Origin: Comamonas sp009360615
GTDB taxonomy: Bacteria > Pseudomonadota > Gammaproteobacteria > Burkholderiales > Burkholderiaceae_C
Length of the DNA stretch: 64,000 nucleotides
NCBI RefSeq assembly: GCF_035784015.1
Contig: NZ_JALKOW010000004.1
Strand: one strand, 5' to 3'
Positions within the stretch are counted from its first letter, which is position 1. Every line of letters begins with the position of its first letter. Below the pieces are notes generated by a model. That model saw nothing but the letters and a program-made list of their open reading frames with translations, was not told where the DNA came from and did not search any database. A program made the translations under genes and the position numbers. Positions 9,127 to 17,943 of the stretch are shown piece by piece.

Positions 9127-9295
9127 GGGTCTGATTTTGCTTGAAGCACTGCTGGCATTGGCCATTTTGGTCGCTATTGTGTGGTGGACCATGTTCTCGG
9201 GTCGGAAAAAGGGTGAGTTGCCGGCCCCGGCCGAGCCGGCCAGGAGCGAAAAAGCACCTGCAGGCCCCGGGCAGGGTGGCCCCGATCAAGCTTAG
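9125..9295 (+). CDS. Small single-pass membrane protein (hypothetical, 56 residues)
   Basis: Not assigned to a family. The predicted product begins MGLILLEALLALAILVAIV, a clean hydrophobic helix ending in WWTMF. A basic stretch SGRKKGE and a proline/alanine-rich hydrophilic tail follow, the layout of a small type I or tail-in membrane protein. AGGAG lies 10 nt before the ATG. The start codon shares bases 9125-9126 with the start of mltA on the opposite strand, so both genes are read outwards from one CATG. Coding status is inferred from the ribosome site, the helix and the lack of overlap with mltA beyond the start. It could be a fortuitous ORF. Confidence 0.55.
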   Translation: MGLILLEALLALAILVAIVWWTMFSGRKKGELPAPAEPARSEKAPAGPGQGGPDQA

Positions 9296-9478
9296 CCCAT
9301 GGCACTGCAAGCCTTGCAGCGCGGCCCGATTGTGACAATCTTTTGCATCAGAAACCGCGCGCTGGCCCGCGTCCTACTTTTTTTACCTTCTCTTGGCGCT
9401 ACGCTCGTAGCCCTGCAGCTTCCGGCGAAGCTGGTTTGCCGCCCCCTGTGGGTCGTTCCTCGAAATAAGGAGTTTTCT

Positions 9479-10138
9479 ATGCGCAAGCAAATGGCTGTCA
9501 CGGCCGCTCTGGCCTCTGCTCTGTTGATCACCGGCTGTGCCAATACCGGCGGCATGTCGGACACCACGCGTCGCACCGCCACCGGCGCAGGCGTGGGCGC
9601 GCTGGGCGGCGCTGCCATCGGTGCACTGACCGGTCACAACGCCGGCACGGGTGCCCTGATCGGCGCTGGCGTAGGTGCCCTGGGCACCTATATCTGGTCG
9701 CAGAACCTCGAGAAGCAAAAGCGTGAAATGGAAGCCGCGACCCAGGGCACAGGCGTGGGCGTGACACAGACCGCAGACAACCAGCTCAAGCTGGACATCC
9801 CCAGCGATATTTCGTTCGACACCGGCCGCGCCGACATCAAGGGCAACTTCGCCCCCATCCTCGATCGCTTTGCGGAAGGTCTGCGCAACAACCCCAATGC
9901 AGAAGTGCGCATCATCGGCCACACCGACAGCACCGGCTCCGATGCCATCAACAACCCCCTGTCGCTGCAGCGCGCCGAGAGCACCCGCAACTATCTGACG
10001 GCACGTGGCGTCAACGGTGCCCGCATCCAGGTACAGGGCATGGGCTCGCACCAGCCCGTGGCGTCCAATGCCACCAACGAAGGCCGTGCGCGCAACCGCC
10101 GTGTGGAAATCTTCGTGGGTGAGCGCGCTCCTCAATAA
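9479..10138 (+). CDS. OmpA-family outer membrane lipoprotein (YiaD-like)
   Basis: 219-residue precursor. The lipoprotein signal MRKQMAVTAALASALLITGC is followed by a glycine-zipper segment (residues ~35-75, GAGVGALGGAAIGALTG then GALIGAGVGALG). The C-terminal OmpA/MotB peptidoglycan-binding domain has SFDTGRADIKGNF, IIGHTDSTGSDAINNPLSLQ and GRARNRRVEIFVGE; the Asp and Arg that bind meso-diaminopimelate are in HTD and NRRVE. A strong AAGGAG lies 7 nt upstream of the ATG. A perfect terminator follows 20 bp past the stop, so it is probably monocistronic. Its likely role is anchoring the outer membrane to peptidoglycan. Confidence 0.93.
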   Translation: MRKQMAVTAALASALLITGCANTGGMSDTTRRTATGAGVGALGGAAIGALTGHNAGTGALIGAGVGALGTYIWSQNLEKQKREMEAATQGTGVGVTQTADNQLKLDIPSDISFDTGRADIKGNFAPILDRFAEGLRNNPNAEVRIIGHTDSTGSDAINNPLSLQRAESTRNYLTARGVNGARIQVQGMGSHQPVASNATNEGRARNRRVEIFVGERAPQ

Positions 10139-10157
10139 GCCGGATACCGGCGCGCAG

Positions 10158-10182
10158 AAAAGCCCCGCATGCGGGGCTTTTT
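10158..10182. terminator. Bidirectional terminator between the OmpA-like gene and the response-regulator gene
   Basis: A perfect inverted repeat centred on GCCCCGCATGCGGGGC, flanked by AAAA on the left and TTTTT on the right. It can stop transcription of the two convergent genes in both directions. Confidence 0.85.
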
Positions 10183-10206
10183 CCGTGGCGATTCGCAGAC
10201 TGCGGC

Positions 10207-10836
10207 TCAGGCGTTGCGCAGCAGATTGGCCAGTTCCACGGCCGACTTGACCTGCATCTTGTCGAAAACCCGCGCCCGGTGCACTTCCACGGTGCGCACG
10301 CTGATGTCCAGCTGATCGGCAATCAGCTTGTTCGGCACGCCCTCGACAACCAGCTTCATCACGTCTTTTTCACGATCGGTCAGCTCGTCGAGACGGCTGC
10401 GCACCTCCTCGCGCGCCTGCAGCGCGGCCAGATGCTCGGCGGACAGCGCCAGCGCCTGTTCCACCCGGTCCACCAGCGCGTTGTCGGAAAACGGCTTCTC
10501 GCAGAAATCGAAGGCCCCGCGCTTGACCGTGTCCACGGCCGTGGGCACGTCGGCATGGCCGGTCAGAAAGATCACGGGCATGGCCTCGATCTGGCCGCGC
10601 TCCAGCATGCGGTTGAACAGCGACAGGCCGCTCATGCCGGTCATGCGCATATCGAGCAGCAGGCAGCTGGGGCGACGCGTCACGGGGCTGGTCTGCAGAA
10701 CGGCCTGCTCGAATTCCTCGGCGTTGCGATAGCACTCGCTCAGCAATCTGCGCGAACGCAGCAGCCATGCCAATGCCTCTCGGACATCGGCATCGTCGTC
10801 CACCACGTAGACGGTAGCGTCGGTTACAGGTTCCAT
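10207..10836 (-). CDS. FixJ/NarL-type response regulator (DctR/TtrR-like)
   Basis: 209-residue two-component regulator. The receiver domain (residues ~8-120) has the acidic pair VVDDDADV, the phospho-acceptor Asp in LLLDMRMTGMSG, the conserved Thr in FLTGHAD and Lys in CEKPFSD. The C-terminal LuxR/GerE helix-turn-helix (about 148-205) reads LTDREKDVMKLVVEGVPNK, then LDISVRTVEVHRARVFDKM. It follows the sensor kinase gene by 14 bp and is almost certainly its partner. The combination resembles DctS/DctR systems for C4-dicarboxylates, but no dicarboxylate transporter lies here, so the stimulus is open. Confidence 0.93.
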   Translation of the reverse strand: MEPVTDATVYVVDDDADVREALAWLLRSRRLLSECYRNAEEFEQAVLQTSPVTRRPSCLLLDMRMTGMSGLSLFNRMLERGQIEAMPVIFLTGHADVPTAVDTVKRGAFDFCEKPFSDNALVDRVEQALALSAEHLAALQAREEVRSRLDELTDREKDVMKLVVEGVPNKLIADQLDISVRTVEVHRARVFDKMQVKSAVELANLLRNA

Positions 10837-10850
10837 GAAGCCTAGTTCTC

Positions 10851-12914
10851 TCAGGGTTCCCCATGGGCCGGCAGCGTGAAGACAAACTCCGTGCCCTGCG
10901 GGAGGTGCGGGCGGTGATCAAGATGACCACCATGTTGCTCCACCACCGTGCGGCACAGGCTCAGGCCCAGGCCCATGCCTTCGGTACGGGTGGTGAAGAA
11001 GGGGGTGAACAGCTGCTCGGCGACTTCCGCAGAAATGCCGGCGCCGCAGTCCATGACGGAAAATTCTACCCAACGCGCGCCAAGACCGTCAGAACGGCGC
11101 CTGACCGCCAGGGTCAGCACCCTTTCCTTGAGTTCGGGCTGATCCATGGCCTGCATGCCGTTGCGCGCCAGATTGAGCAGCACCTGCTCGACCATGGTGG
11201 CATCGCAGAGCACCGTCGGCAGATCCGCGGGCAGATCCAGCTGCACCGTCGCATTGAGCTTGTGGGCCTGCAGATAGACCAGGGGCATGACGGCATCGAT
11301 CAGCTCCGCAGGCTGCACCACCTGTCTGGACTTGTCGCGCCGGCGCACGAAATCGCGCACGCTCTTGATGACCTTGCCCGCGCGATCGGCCTGAAAGCTG
11401 ATGCGCTCCAGCGCCATGCGCAAATCCTGCAGATGCGATCCATCGGGGTCAGGTTCATGCGCCAGCAGATTGAGCGAGCCCGTGGCATAGCTGGAGATGG
11501 CTGCCAGCGGCTGCGTCAGCTCATGGCTGAGCATGGAGGCCATCTCGCCTACCGTCGCCAGGCGTGCGGTGGCCTGCAGGCGCTCCAGCGACGCACGCGA
11601 CATCTCCTCCATGCGGCGCTGCTCGCTGATGTCGATGAAGGCACTCATCCAGCCCGTGTGCTGGCCCTGTGCGGTGATCAGCGGCGCCTCGAAGATCAGC
11701 ACCGGAAAGCGCGAGCCGTCCTTGCGCATGAACACGCTCTCGTGGCCCTGGCGCGGCGTGGGCAGCAGGCCGGCCAGACGCTGATCGCGCCGACTCACAT
11801 ATTCCTGGGCCAGTTCGGGCGGCCAGTAAGGTGCCACATTGAGGCCCAGCAGCTCCTGCGCGCTGAAGCCCACCATATTGCAGAAGGCCGGGTTCACATA
11901 GGTGATGCGCCCCTGGAGATCGCGGGCACGCATGCCCGTGACCAGGGAGTCTTCCATGGCCTTGCGAAAGGCCAGCGCATCGCCCAGGTCGCGCTCCGCG
12001 CGCAGGCGTCGGCGGTTGTCGCGCACCAGCACCACCACCACGGTCACCAGCGCGATCGACATGCCGGTCACCAGCGCCGTCATCACATTGGGAAAGACGC
12101 TGGGCGCGTGATGCCAGCTGTCCATGCGCAGCACCAGGGTGTTGCCGGGCAGGTCCAGCAGCTGCTGGGCCGTGAACATGCGCGAGCCGCGCCAGGCCGC
12201 CCCCACCATGGCCAGACGCGTGCCGTCAGGCTCGGTGAACGACACCTCCTGGGTGCGCGGCAGGGACTTGCCCACCTGGGCCATCAGAATGCCCTGCAGG
12301 CTGTAAGTGCCCAGCACATAGCCCACCACATGGCCGTTCTCCGTCAGCGGCATGCAGACCTGCATGGTCTCGGTGCCCAGGCCCTCACCGAGCAGCTGGA
12401 AGCGACTGGGTGAATACGACGGACCGTTGACGCGCCTGGCCTGGGTACAGGTCAGAGCCTCGCCCGAATGCAGCTCGGGCAAATGGCTTTCGTCTTCGAC
12501 CAGCAGGGTGCGGTAAGGGGTCTCGGCATGCTCGATGAGGCGCATGTTTTCGCCCCGCCATTCGATGCGCATCAGGTCACGGCGCTGCTGCAGCAACGTG
12601 GCCGCATGCTCGCGCCATACGGCGTGCTTTCCGCTGTAGGCGCTCAACGCCAGCAGGTCCTGGAGATTGCGGCCCAGCGCCGCCCGGATATCGCCGACGG
12701 CATTGGCCGTATCGCGCTCCAGCTTCTCCTGGACCTGGGAGGCTTCATAGCGTCCTGCCAGCCAGACCATGGTGACCAGCATGCTGACCACGAGTGCCAC
12801 CAGCAAGGTCCATAGCGACCAGCGCTTCCAGGCCATGCGCCAGCGCCGCCAGGGCCAATGGGCGGGGTGGTCCTCGGGCAGTTCGTCCAGAGCAGTATTC
12901 AGCGGTTCAGTCAC
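10851..12914 (-). CDS. PAS-domain sensor histidine kinase (DctS-like)
   Basis: 687-residue inner-membrane kinase. Helix 1 is at about 35-54 (LWTLLVALVVSMLVTMVWLA) and a second helix at about 278-297 (TALVTGMSIALVTVVVVLV), enclosing a periplasmic sensor of roughly 220 residues. A PAS domain follows (ITYVNPAFCNMVGFSAQELL; HTGWMSAFIDISEQRRMEEM). The dimerisation domain carries the phospho-accepting His in MLSHELTQPLAAISSYA (about residue 465). The ATPase domain has N-box LARNGMQAM, G1 VMDCGAGI and G2 TEGMGLGLSLCRTVVEQHGG. The stop-start overlap ATGA with the upstream nitrilase gene implies translational coupling. By architecture it resembles DctS. Confidence 0.92.
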   Translation of the reverse strand: MTEPLNTALDELPEDHPAHWPWRRWRMAWKRWSLWTLLVALVVSMLVTMVWLAGRYEASQVQEKLERDTANAVGDIRAALGRNLQDLLALSAYSGKHAVWREHAATLLQQRRDLMRIEWRGENMRLIEHAETPYRTLLVEDESHLPELHSGEALTCTQARRVNGPSYSPSRFQLLGEGLGTETMQVCMPLTENGHVVGYVLGTYSLQGILMAQVGKSLPRTQEVSFTEPDGTRLAMVGAAWRGSRMFTAQQLLDLPGNTLVLRMDSWHHAPSVFPNVMTALVTGMSIALVTVVVVLVRDNRRRLRAERDLGDALAFRKAMEDSLVTGMRARDLQGRITYVNPAFCNMVGFSAQELLGLNVAPYWPPELAQEYVSRRDQRLAGLLPTPRQGHESVFMRKDGSRFPVLIFEAPLITAQGQHTGWMSAFIDISEQRRMEEMSRASLERLQATARLATVGEMASMLSHELTQPLAAISSYATGSLNLLAHEPDPDGSHLQDLRMALERISFQADRAGKVIKSVRDFVRRRDKSRQVVQPAELIDAVMPLVYLQAHKLNATVQLDLPADLPTVLCDATMVEQVLLNLARNGMQAMDQPELKERVLTLAVRRRSDGLGARWVEFSVMDCGAGISAEVAEQLFTPFFTTRTEGMGLGLSLCRTVVEQHGGHLDHRPHLPQGTEFVFTLPAHGEP

Positions 12915-13726
12915 AGCACACGATGGGTCAAGGCCGGCAATTGCTGGCGCACCTGCAGCAGGCGGTCACGGTTGAGCTCTCCGGCGACCACACCGGCGCC
13001 GCTGGCCTGCAGGCCCTGCACCTCCCCCCAGGGATCGATCAGCAGGCTGTGCCCCCAGGTGCGGCGACCGTTTTCATGCACGCCGCCCTGGCCGGGTGCC
13101 AGCACATAGGCCAGGTTCTCGATGGCCCGCGCCCGCAGCAATACCTCCCAGTGCGCCTGGCCCGTGGTGTAGGTGAAGGCGCTGGGCACCAGCAGCAGAT
13201 CGGCCCCCTGCGCGCTGAGCGCGCGGTACAGCTCCGGAAAGCGAAGGTCGTAGCAGACGCTCAGACCCAGACGCCAGCTGCCGCCGTCCCTGGCCTGTAT
13301 GTCGCAGACCACGGGCTGGCGGCCCGCCTGCACCACGGCGGCCTCGGTGTAGCTCTCGCGCCCGTTGTCGAACTGAAAGAGATGGATCTTGTCGTAGCGG
13401 GCCACGCATTCGCCGTCGGGGGAATAGACCAGGCTGGTGTTGAGCACATGGCTGGCATCAGCCGCCTGCAGCGGCAGCGTGCCAGCCACCACCCACAGCT
13501 GGAGCTGCCTGGCGGCGGCAGCCATGAAGTCCTGGATCGGCCCCTGGCCAAAGGCCTCCCGGTAGGCCAGCTTGTCGGTGTCCCTGGCGCCCATGGCGCA
13601 GAAATACTCGGGCAGCACGACCAGTTCCGCGCCCAGGGCGGCAGCCTGCTGCATCAGGCCGCGCGCCTGCGCCAGGTTGGCGGCGACATCCTGACCCGAG
13701 ACCATTTGCAGAGCGGCAATCTTCAT
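12911..13726 (-). CDS. Carbon-nitrogen hydrolase (nitrilase superfamily, Nit2-like)
   Basis: 271-residue amidase of the nitrilase fold. The catalytic triad is visible: Glu in LVVLPEYFCAMG (about residue 41), Lys in ARYDKIHLF (about 111) and Cys in GLSVCYDLRFPELYR (about 150). Bacterial members of this branch commonly act as omega-amidases or as repair amidases that hydrolyse deaminated glutathione; which applies here cannot be decided. It overlaps the upstream YhdP-like gene and the downstream sensor kinase by 4 bp each, so it sits in the middle of a coupled operon. This gene order (yhdP homologue then nit) also occurs in other betaproteobacteria. Confidence 0.92.
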   Translation of the reverse strand: MKIAALQMVSGQDVAANLAQARGLMQQAAALGAELVVLPEYFCAMGARDTDKLAYREAFGQGPIQDFMAAAARQLQLWVVAGTLPLQAADASHVLNTSLVYSPDGECVARYDKIHLFQFDNGRESYTEAAVVQAGRQPVVCDIQARDGGSWRLGLSVCYDLRFPELYRALSAQGADLLLVPSAFTYTTGQAHWEVLLRARAIENLAYVLAPGQGGVHENGRRTWGHSLLIDPWGEVQGLQASGAGVVAGELNRDRLLQVRQQLPALTHRVL

Positions 13727-16700
13727 GGCTTCTCCTGTGAGCCTGGGACGACAGCGGGCGGCTTGCCGGCCTCGTCGCCGCCGGCCTTGGGCACGCTGCG
13801 TCTGGGCAGCTCGGTCACCTGCGGGTCTTCCCAGCTGCCGTGGATATGGAACTCCTTGGTCGTGGCTGCGATCAGCGGACCACGCAAGATCATCTGGGCC
13901 AGAAAGCTGCTCAGCCCCACCACGGGGTTGATGGCCGTGGCGACCAGGGAGGCGGACAGGGCGTTGATCTCCGGCACCACCACCACATGCAGGTCCTGGG
14001 TTTCCTTGTCGATGTCGGCAGAGCCCTCCATCAGCACGGCCGCATTCACGCCCTTCATCTGCATATTATTCGTCTTGGCAATGCCGCGCTCTATGGTGAC
14101 ATCGCCGCGCATGAAGTCGAACGAGAAGCCGTTGCGGAATACGTCGCGGAAGTCCAGTGTCAAGCGCCTGGGCAGGGACTGCAGGCTGAGCACGCCCAGC
14201 AGCTTGGCCAGGCCCGGCTCGGCCTTGAGAAACTGGCCTTTCTGCACTTCCAGGTGCACGGTGCCGGACATGGTCTTGAACCCCGGCGTCACGGGCGATC
14301 CGGTCCAGCCGATCTCCCCTTGCAGCTCGCCCTGTCCATTGGCGACCACACCGGGCATGTCAAAGCGATTGAGCAGCTTGCCCACATCGCGCAGGTGGAG
14401 CTGGAACTGCATCTGTGTCTGGCCCGGGTGCTTCGGGTCGCCGGAGCGCAGCGCCCAGGAGCCCTGCGCCGTCAAGGTCGCTTCGGGGGTGCTGATATTG
14501 AAGCGCGACAGCTGCCATTCGCGCTTGCCCACGCCGAGAGACAGCCCGTGATTGCGCGCCACCACATCCAGCTTGCCCAGCGAACGCTTGCCCAGCTGGA
14601 AGTCGTCCACGCTGACCTGCAGGGCCGGCAGCTCGCGCAAATCGCTGCTCTGGGCGGCCGCCGCCTCTACGCCCTCGTCCGGGCCGTCGGGAATGCTCAG
14701 ACGCGAGAGCCTGGCGATGACCAGACCGCCCGGCTCCTGCGCATTAGCCTCGCGATACTCGACGCGACCGGCCAGCTCGCGCGCCTGGATCTGGCTGGTC
14801 CAGACCTTGTTGGCATGGCCAAGCTGCAGGGAGACGTCATGCAGTGATCGGCCATGGAGCTTGACTTCGCGCGCCTTGAGCGCCAGCTGCTGTGGCACGA
14901 ACTGGCGCCAGCTCTCTTCCTCGGTACCGGGGCCATCGGCCGCGCCCCCCGGACCCTCGGGCCACAGTCGGCTCCAGGCATCCAGATCCAGCACCGGCAG
15001 CTGCACCCTGGCCTGCAGGCCCGCAGGTGGCAACGCGGCCTCCGCCTTGCCCGACTCCACCAGCTCCAGGCTGCCTCGCGTGATGCGGGCCTGCGCCCCG
15101 CCGATATCGCGCTCCACCAGGGCTGCGGCCTGGCTGCCCCATTGCACGCTGAGCTGATCGGTCAGCGGCCTGACCACGGCGGGCACAGTGCGGTTGACGC
15201 GCAAGGCCAGGGAGCTGTCGGCCGCCTTGCCCAAAGGGGCTGGCAGCATGACCGCCATGCCCTGCAGCTCGGACTGCAGACTGATTTCCGGCACGCTGTG
15301 CAATACCTTGATCTGCAGGCCATAGCGTGCCTGGCCCTGCAGATGCCTGCCCAGGGCCGCCAGCTCGGTCATCTCCCTGGCGTCACGCAGGCCCTGGGCT
15401 GTGGCAACGCCGTCCACACGCAGCAGAACCGGGGCGGCGGCATCGGCACCGGGCTTCATGCCGCCCTCGATGCGCACGTCGCCACCCAGTGCCTTGGCCT
15501 GCACGCCCGACAGCTGAAACCCGGCCTCCGAGAACTGCACATTGCCGCGCAACTGGCTGAGCGCGGGCACCTCGGGCATCAGTTGCAGCGTATTGCCGGC
15601 CAGCGCCACTTCGCCCTGCACCTTGCTGCGCTCCATGTGCTGGGTGGGCAGATGCAGCTTGAGGCTGAGCTTGGCATTGCCGGTGGCGCGGCTGCTATCC
15701 AGAACATGGGCAGTCAGCGCAGACAGGGCGGAGCCCTGAACCAGGTTCAGCATGTCGCCCAGGGCGCCATGGGCCTTGGCGTGCACCTCCACCTCGGTCT
15801 GGTTCCAGTCGGCCACACCCGCCTGCGCTTCATCGACCACGATGGCGGTATGGCCCAGAAAGCCCTTGGCCTTGCGCACCTGCATGGCGTTGCGCTCGAA
15901 CACCAGCTCGCCCGACAGCCTGGTCAGTGGCGGCCAGGGCTTCTCGCCGGGGCCGAGCAGATATCCGGGCACGAACTGGTAGTTCACGTCGTGCACCTGG
16001 GCGCTGATGTGGAACTCGCCCTTGCCCGGTTTTTCAAATGGCACATGCTCGAGTTCGCCCTTGACGCGGAAGTTCACGGCACTGGCCTGACCCGTGGTGA
16101 TGGCCTCGCGCACATAGCGCAGCGCATCGCTGCCCAGATCCAGGGGCAGATAGCGATAAATGCGTTCACCCTTGGCGCGGCTGAGCTGCCCTTGCAGATC
16201 CAGCAGCCCCGGAAAGCGCGGCTGTTCCTTGCTGCCCTGGCCGGACTGCCAGCTGGCCTGGGCCTGGCCGGCCGTGTCCTCATTGGCGAAACGCAGCCTA
16301 GGAACCTGCACCTTGATGGTCCGCCCCTTGTCCAGCAATTGCCAGCGTACCAGGCTGTCGAACTGATCGAATGGGATGTCGGGGTCCTCGAACACCCCGG
16401 GGAAGCTCAGCATGGCCGGCGTTGCACCAGGCGTCTTGGTCAGCATGGCCTCGCCGCTGTCCTGGTCCAGGCTGAACTTGCCGCTCAGGCCCCGAACACC
16501 AGGAATGCCTATGCTGTGCGGCCCCTCCTGAGAGGCCTGGGAACGCAACGCAAGCTGCTCGAACCGCCCCGACGCCTTGTACTGTGCCAGTGCCTGCAGA
16601 GGTCCGCGCCAGGACAGCTTGAGATCGCTCAGCTGTCCCGCCGGTGCAAGCGCCCTGAGCTGGCTCTGCAGGGCTTCCGGCAGTGGCAGGCGCTGCAGCA

Positions 16701-17832
16701 TCTGCGACGCAATGGCCAGATCGATCCCGTCGGCCTGGACCTCGCCATGTTCGCCCTGGCTGCCCTGAGCGGCAGCCCCTGTCGGCACATAGCGCAGGCT
16801 GAAGTCGCCTCGCGGCCAGTTCAGCCCGTCGTCGGCCGTGAACTGCAGTCCCTGGACGGAAAACTGGTAACCGTTCTGATTCTTGGCCCGCAAACGCCCC
16901 CGCAAGGCCTGCAGCGCCAGGGGGTCGGGCCGGTCCCGCCACTGCAGCTGCAGCGCCTGCACGGCGACATCGGCCACCCCGCCCACGGGCTGGCCGTGAT
17001 CCACATCCAGCCAGGCCCGCACCGAGCCCTTGCCCTGCTGCAGCTTCCAGTCCTGCGGACCCAGATACTGGCCCAGGTGGGACAGGTCGATGTGCGTGAA
17101 GTCCAGATACGCCTGTCCGCTCCAGCGGTCCAGACGCCCTTCATGCACCGACAGCAAAGGCTCCTTGAAGCTGCCCATGACCGTGAAGCGCTGACCCCAG
17201 CCCTCTGGCGGCGTGGCATCCAGGCGCAGGGAATGCTGCCAGCGCTTGTTACGCAGCACCAGATCCACATCCCGCAGTTGCAGGGGCTCGGCATTGCGCA
17301 GCTCGTCCACCCACTGCAACCTGCCGCCGCGGATGGCGATTTCGGGCTGGGAGAAGATCCAGTCGGAGTCGCTGCCCTGCCCCGGATCGGATGACACGGC
17401 CATGCCGGCCACAAAGACCTGGCCGTCTGCGTCGCGGCGAACCGTCAGGTCCGGCCCTTCAAGGTATATCTGCTCCACGCCCAGCGTCATCAAAGAATGG
17501 GCGGAGACCGCCACCACCACCTTGGGCAGCAGCAAGGCCTCACTCTTGTTTGCGGCGTCGTGCAGGACCACGTCGCCCAGCTCGAAAGTCGGCACCAGAC
17601 CCGAGCGGTAGGCGTGCAGCCGTCCTATGGAAACCGGTACACCCAGGGTGCGTGAGGCCAGGGATTCCAGCTCGGGACGCCACTGTTCGATTCGCGGCAC
17701 AATCCAGAAATGGAGCACCCCCCACACGGTGGCCAGCAGCAGCCAAAGGCTCAGGACCAGTCCCAGAGACCACCGTGCCAAGCTGGCCAGCCTATGAATT
17801 TGGCGAGTTGGGAGTGGTTTCGGTTCGATCAT
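13723..17832 (-). CDS. YhdP/AsmA-like giant membrane protein (TIGR02099 type)
   Basis: 1369-residue protein with one N-terminal helix (WSLGLVLSLWLLLATVWGVL, about residues 21-40) and a very long periplasmic body of beta-rich repeats. Its C-terminal part has AsmA-like motifs (QGELQGEIGWTG, GDVTIERGIAKTNNMQMKG, VVVVPEINALSASLVATAIN). YhdP, TamB and AsmA-type proteins are long bridge-like proteins implicated in phospholipid transport between the two membranes. The ATG at 17832 is used because it immediately precedes the helix; a GTG at 17892 would add 20 unremarkable residues. It is the first gene of a leftward operon overlapping the nitrilase gene by 4 bp, and it diverges from glnE. Confidence 0.9.
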   Translation of the reverse strand: MIEPKPLPTRQIHRLASLARWSLGLVLSLWLLLATVWGVLHFWIVPRIEQWRPELESLASRTLGVPVSIGRLHAYRSGLVPTFELGDVVLHDAANKSEALLLPKVVVAVSAHSLMTLGVEQIYLEGPDLTVRRDADGQVFVAGMAVSSDPGQGSDSDWIFSQPEIAIRGGRLQWVDELRNAEPLQLRDVDLVLRNKRWQHSLRLDATPPEGWGQRFTVMGSFKEPLLSVHEGRLDRWSGQAYLDFTHIDLSHLGQYLGPQDWKLQQGKGSVRAWLDVDHGQPVGGVADVAVQALQLQWRDRPDPLALQALRGRLRAKNQNGYQFSVQGLQFTADDGLNWPRGDFSLRYVPTGAAAQGSQGEHGEVQADGIDLAIASQMLQRLPLPEALQSQLRALAPAGQLSDLKLSWRGPLQALAQYKASGRFEQLALRSQASQEGPHSIGIPGVRGLSGKFSLDQDSGEAMLTKTPGATPAMLSFPGVFEDPDIPFDQFDSLVRWQLLDKGRTIKVQVPRLRFANEDTAGQAQASWQSGQGSKEQPRFPGLLDLQGQLSRAKGERIYRYLPLDLGSDALRYVREAITTGQASAVNFRVKGELEHVPFEKPGKGEFHISAQVHDVNYQFVPGYLLGPGEKPWPPLTRLSGELVFERNAMQVRKAKGFLGHTAIVVDEAQAGVADWNQTEVEVHAKAHGALGDMLNLVQGSALSALTAHVLDSSRATGNAKLSLKLHLPTQHMERSKVQGEVALAGNTLQLMPEVPALSQLRGNVQFSEAGFQLSGVQAKALGGDVRIEGGMKPGADAAAPVLLRVDGVATAQGLRDAREMTELAALGRHLQGQARYGLQIKVLHSVPEISLQSELQGMAVMLPAPLGKAADSSLALRVNRTVPAVVRPLTDQLSVQWGSQAAALVERDIGGAQARITRGSLELVESGKAEAALPPAGLQARVQLPVLDLDAWSRLWPEGPGGAADGPGTEEESWRQFVPQQLALKAREVKLHGRSLHDVSLQLGHANKVWTSQIQARELAGRVEYREANAQEPGGLVIARLSRLSIPDGPDEGVEAAAAQSSDLRELPALQVSVDDFQLGKRSLGKLDVVARNHGLSLGVGKREWQLSRFNISTPEATLTAQGSWALRSGDPKHPGQTQMQFQLHLRDVGKLLNRFDMPGVVANGQGELQGEIGWTGSPVTPGFKTMSGTVHLEVQKGQFLKAEPGLAKLLGVLSLQSLPRRLTLDFRDVFRNGFSFDFMRGDVTIERGIAKTNNMQMKGVNAAVLMEGSADIDKETQDLHVVVVPEINALSASLVATAINPVVGLSSFLAQMILRGPLIAATTKEFHIHGSWEDPQVTELPRRSVPKAGGDEAGKPPAVVPGSQEKP

Positions 17833-17943
17833 CGGTGGCCTAGCAATGGCAGGAATTATGACCGGCGCCCCCGTGCGCGTTTCGGTAACCACACGTTGCC
17901 GGGCTGATTACCTGCCTGCCTGACACCATTTATTACGGTCCGC

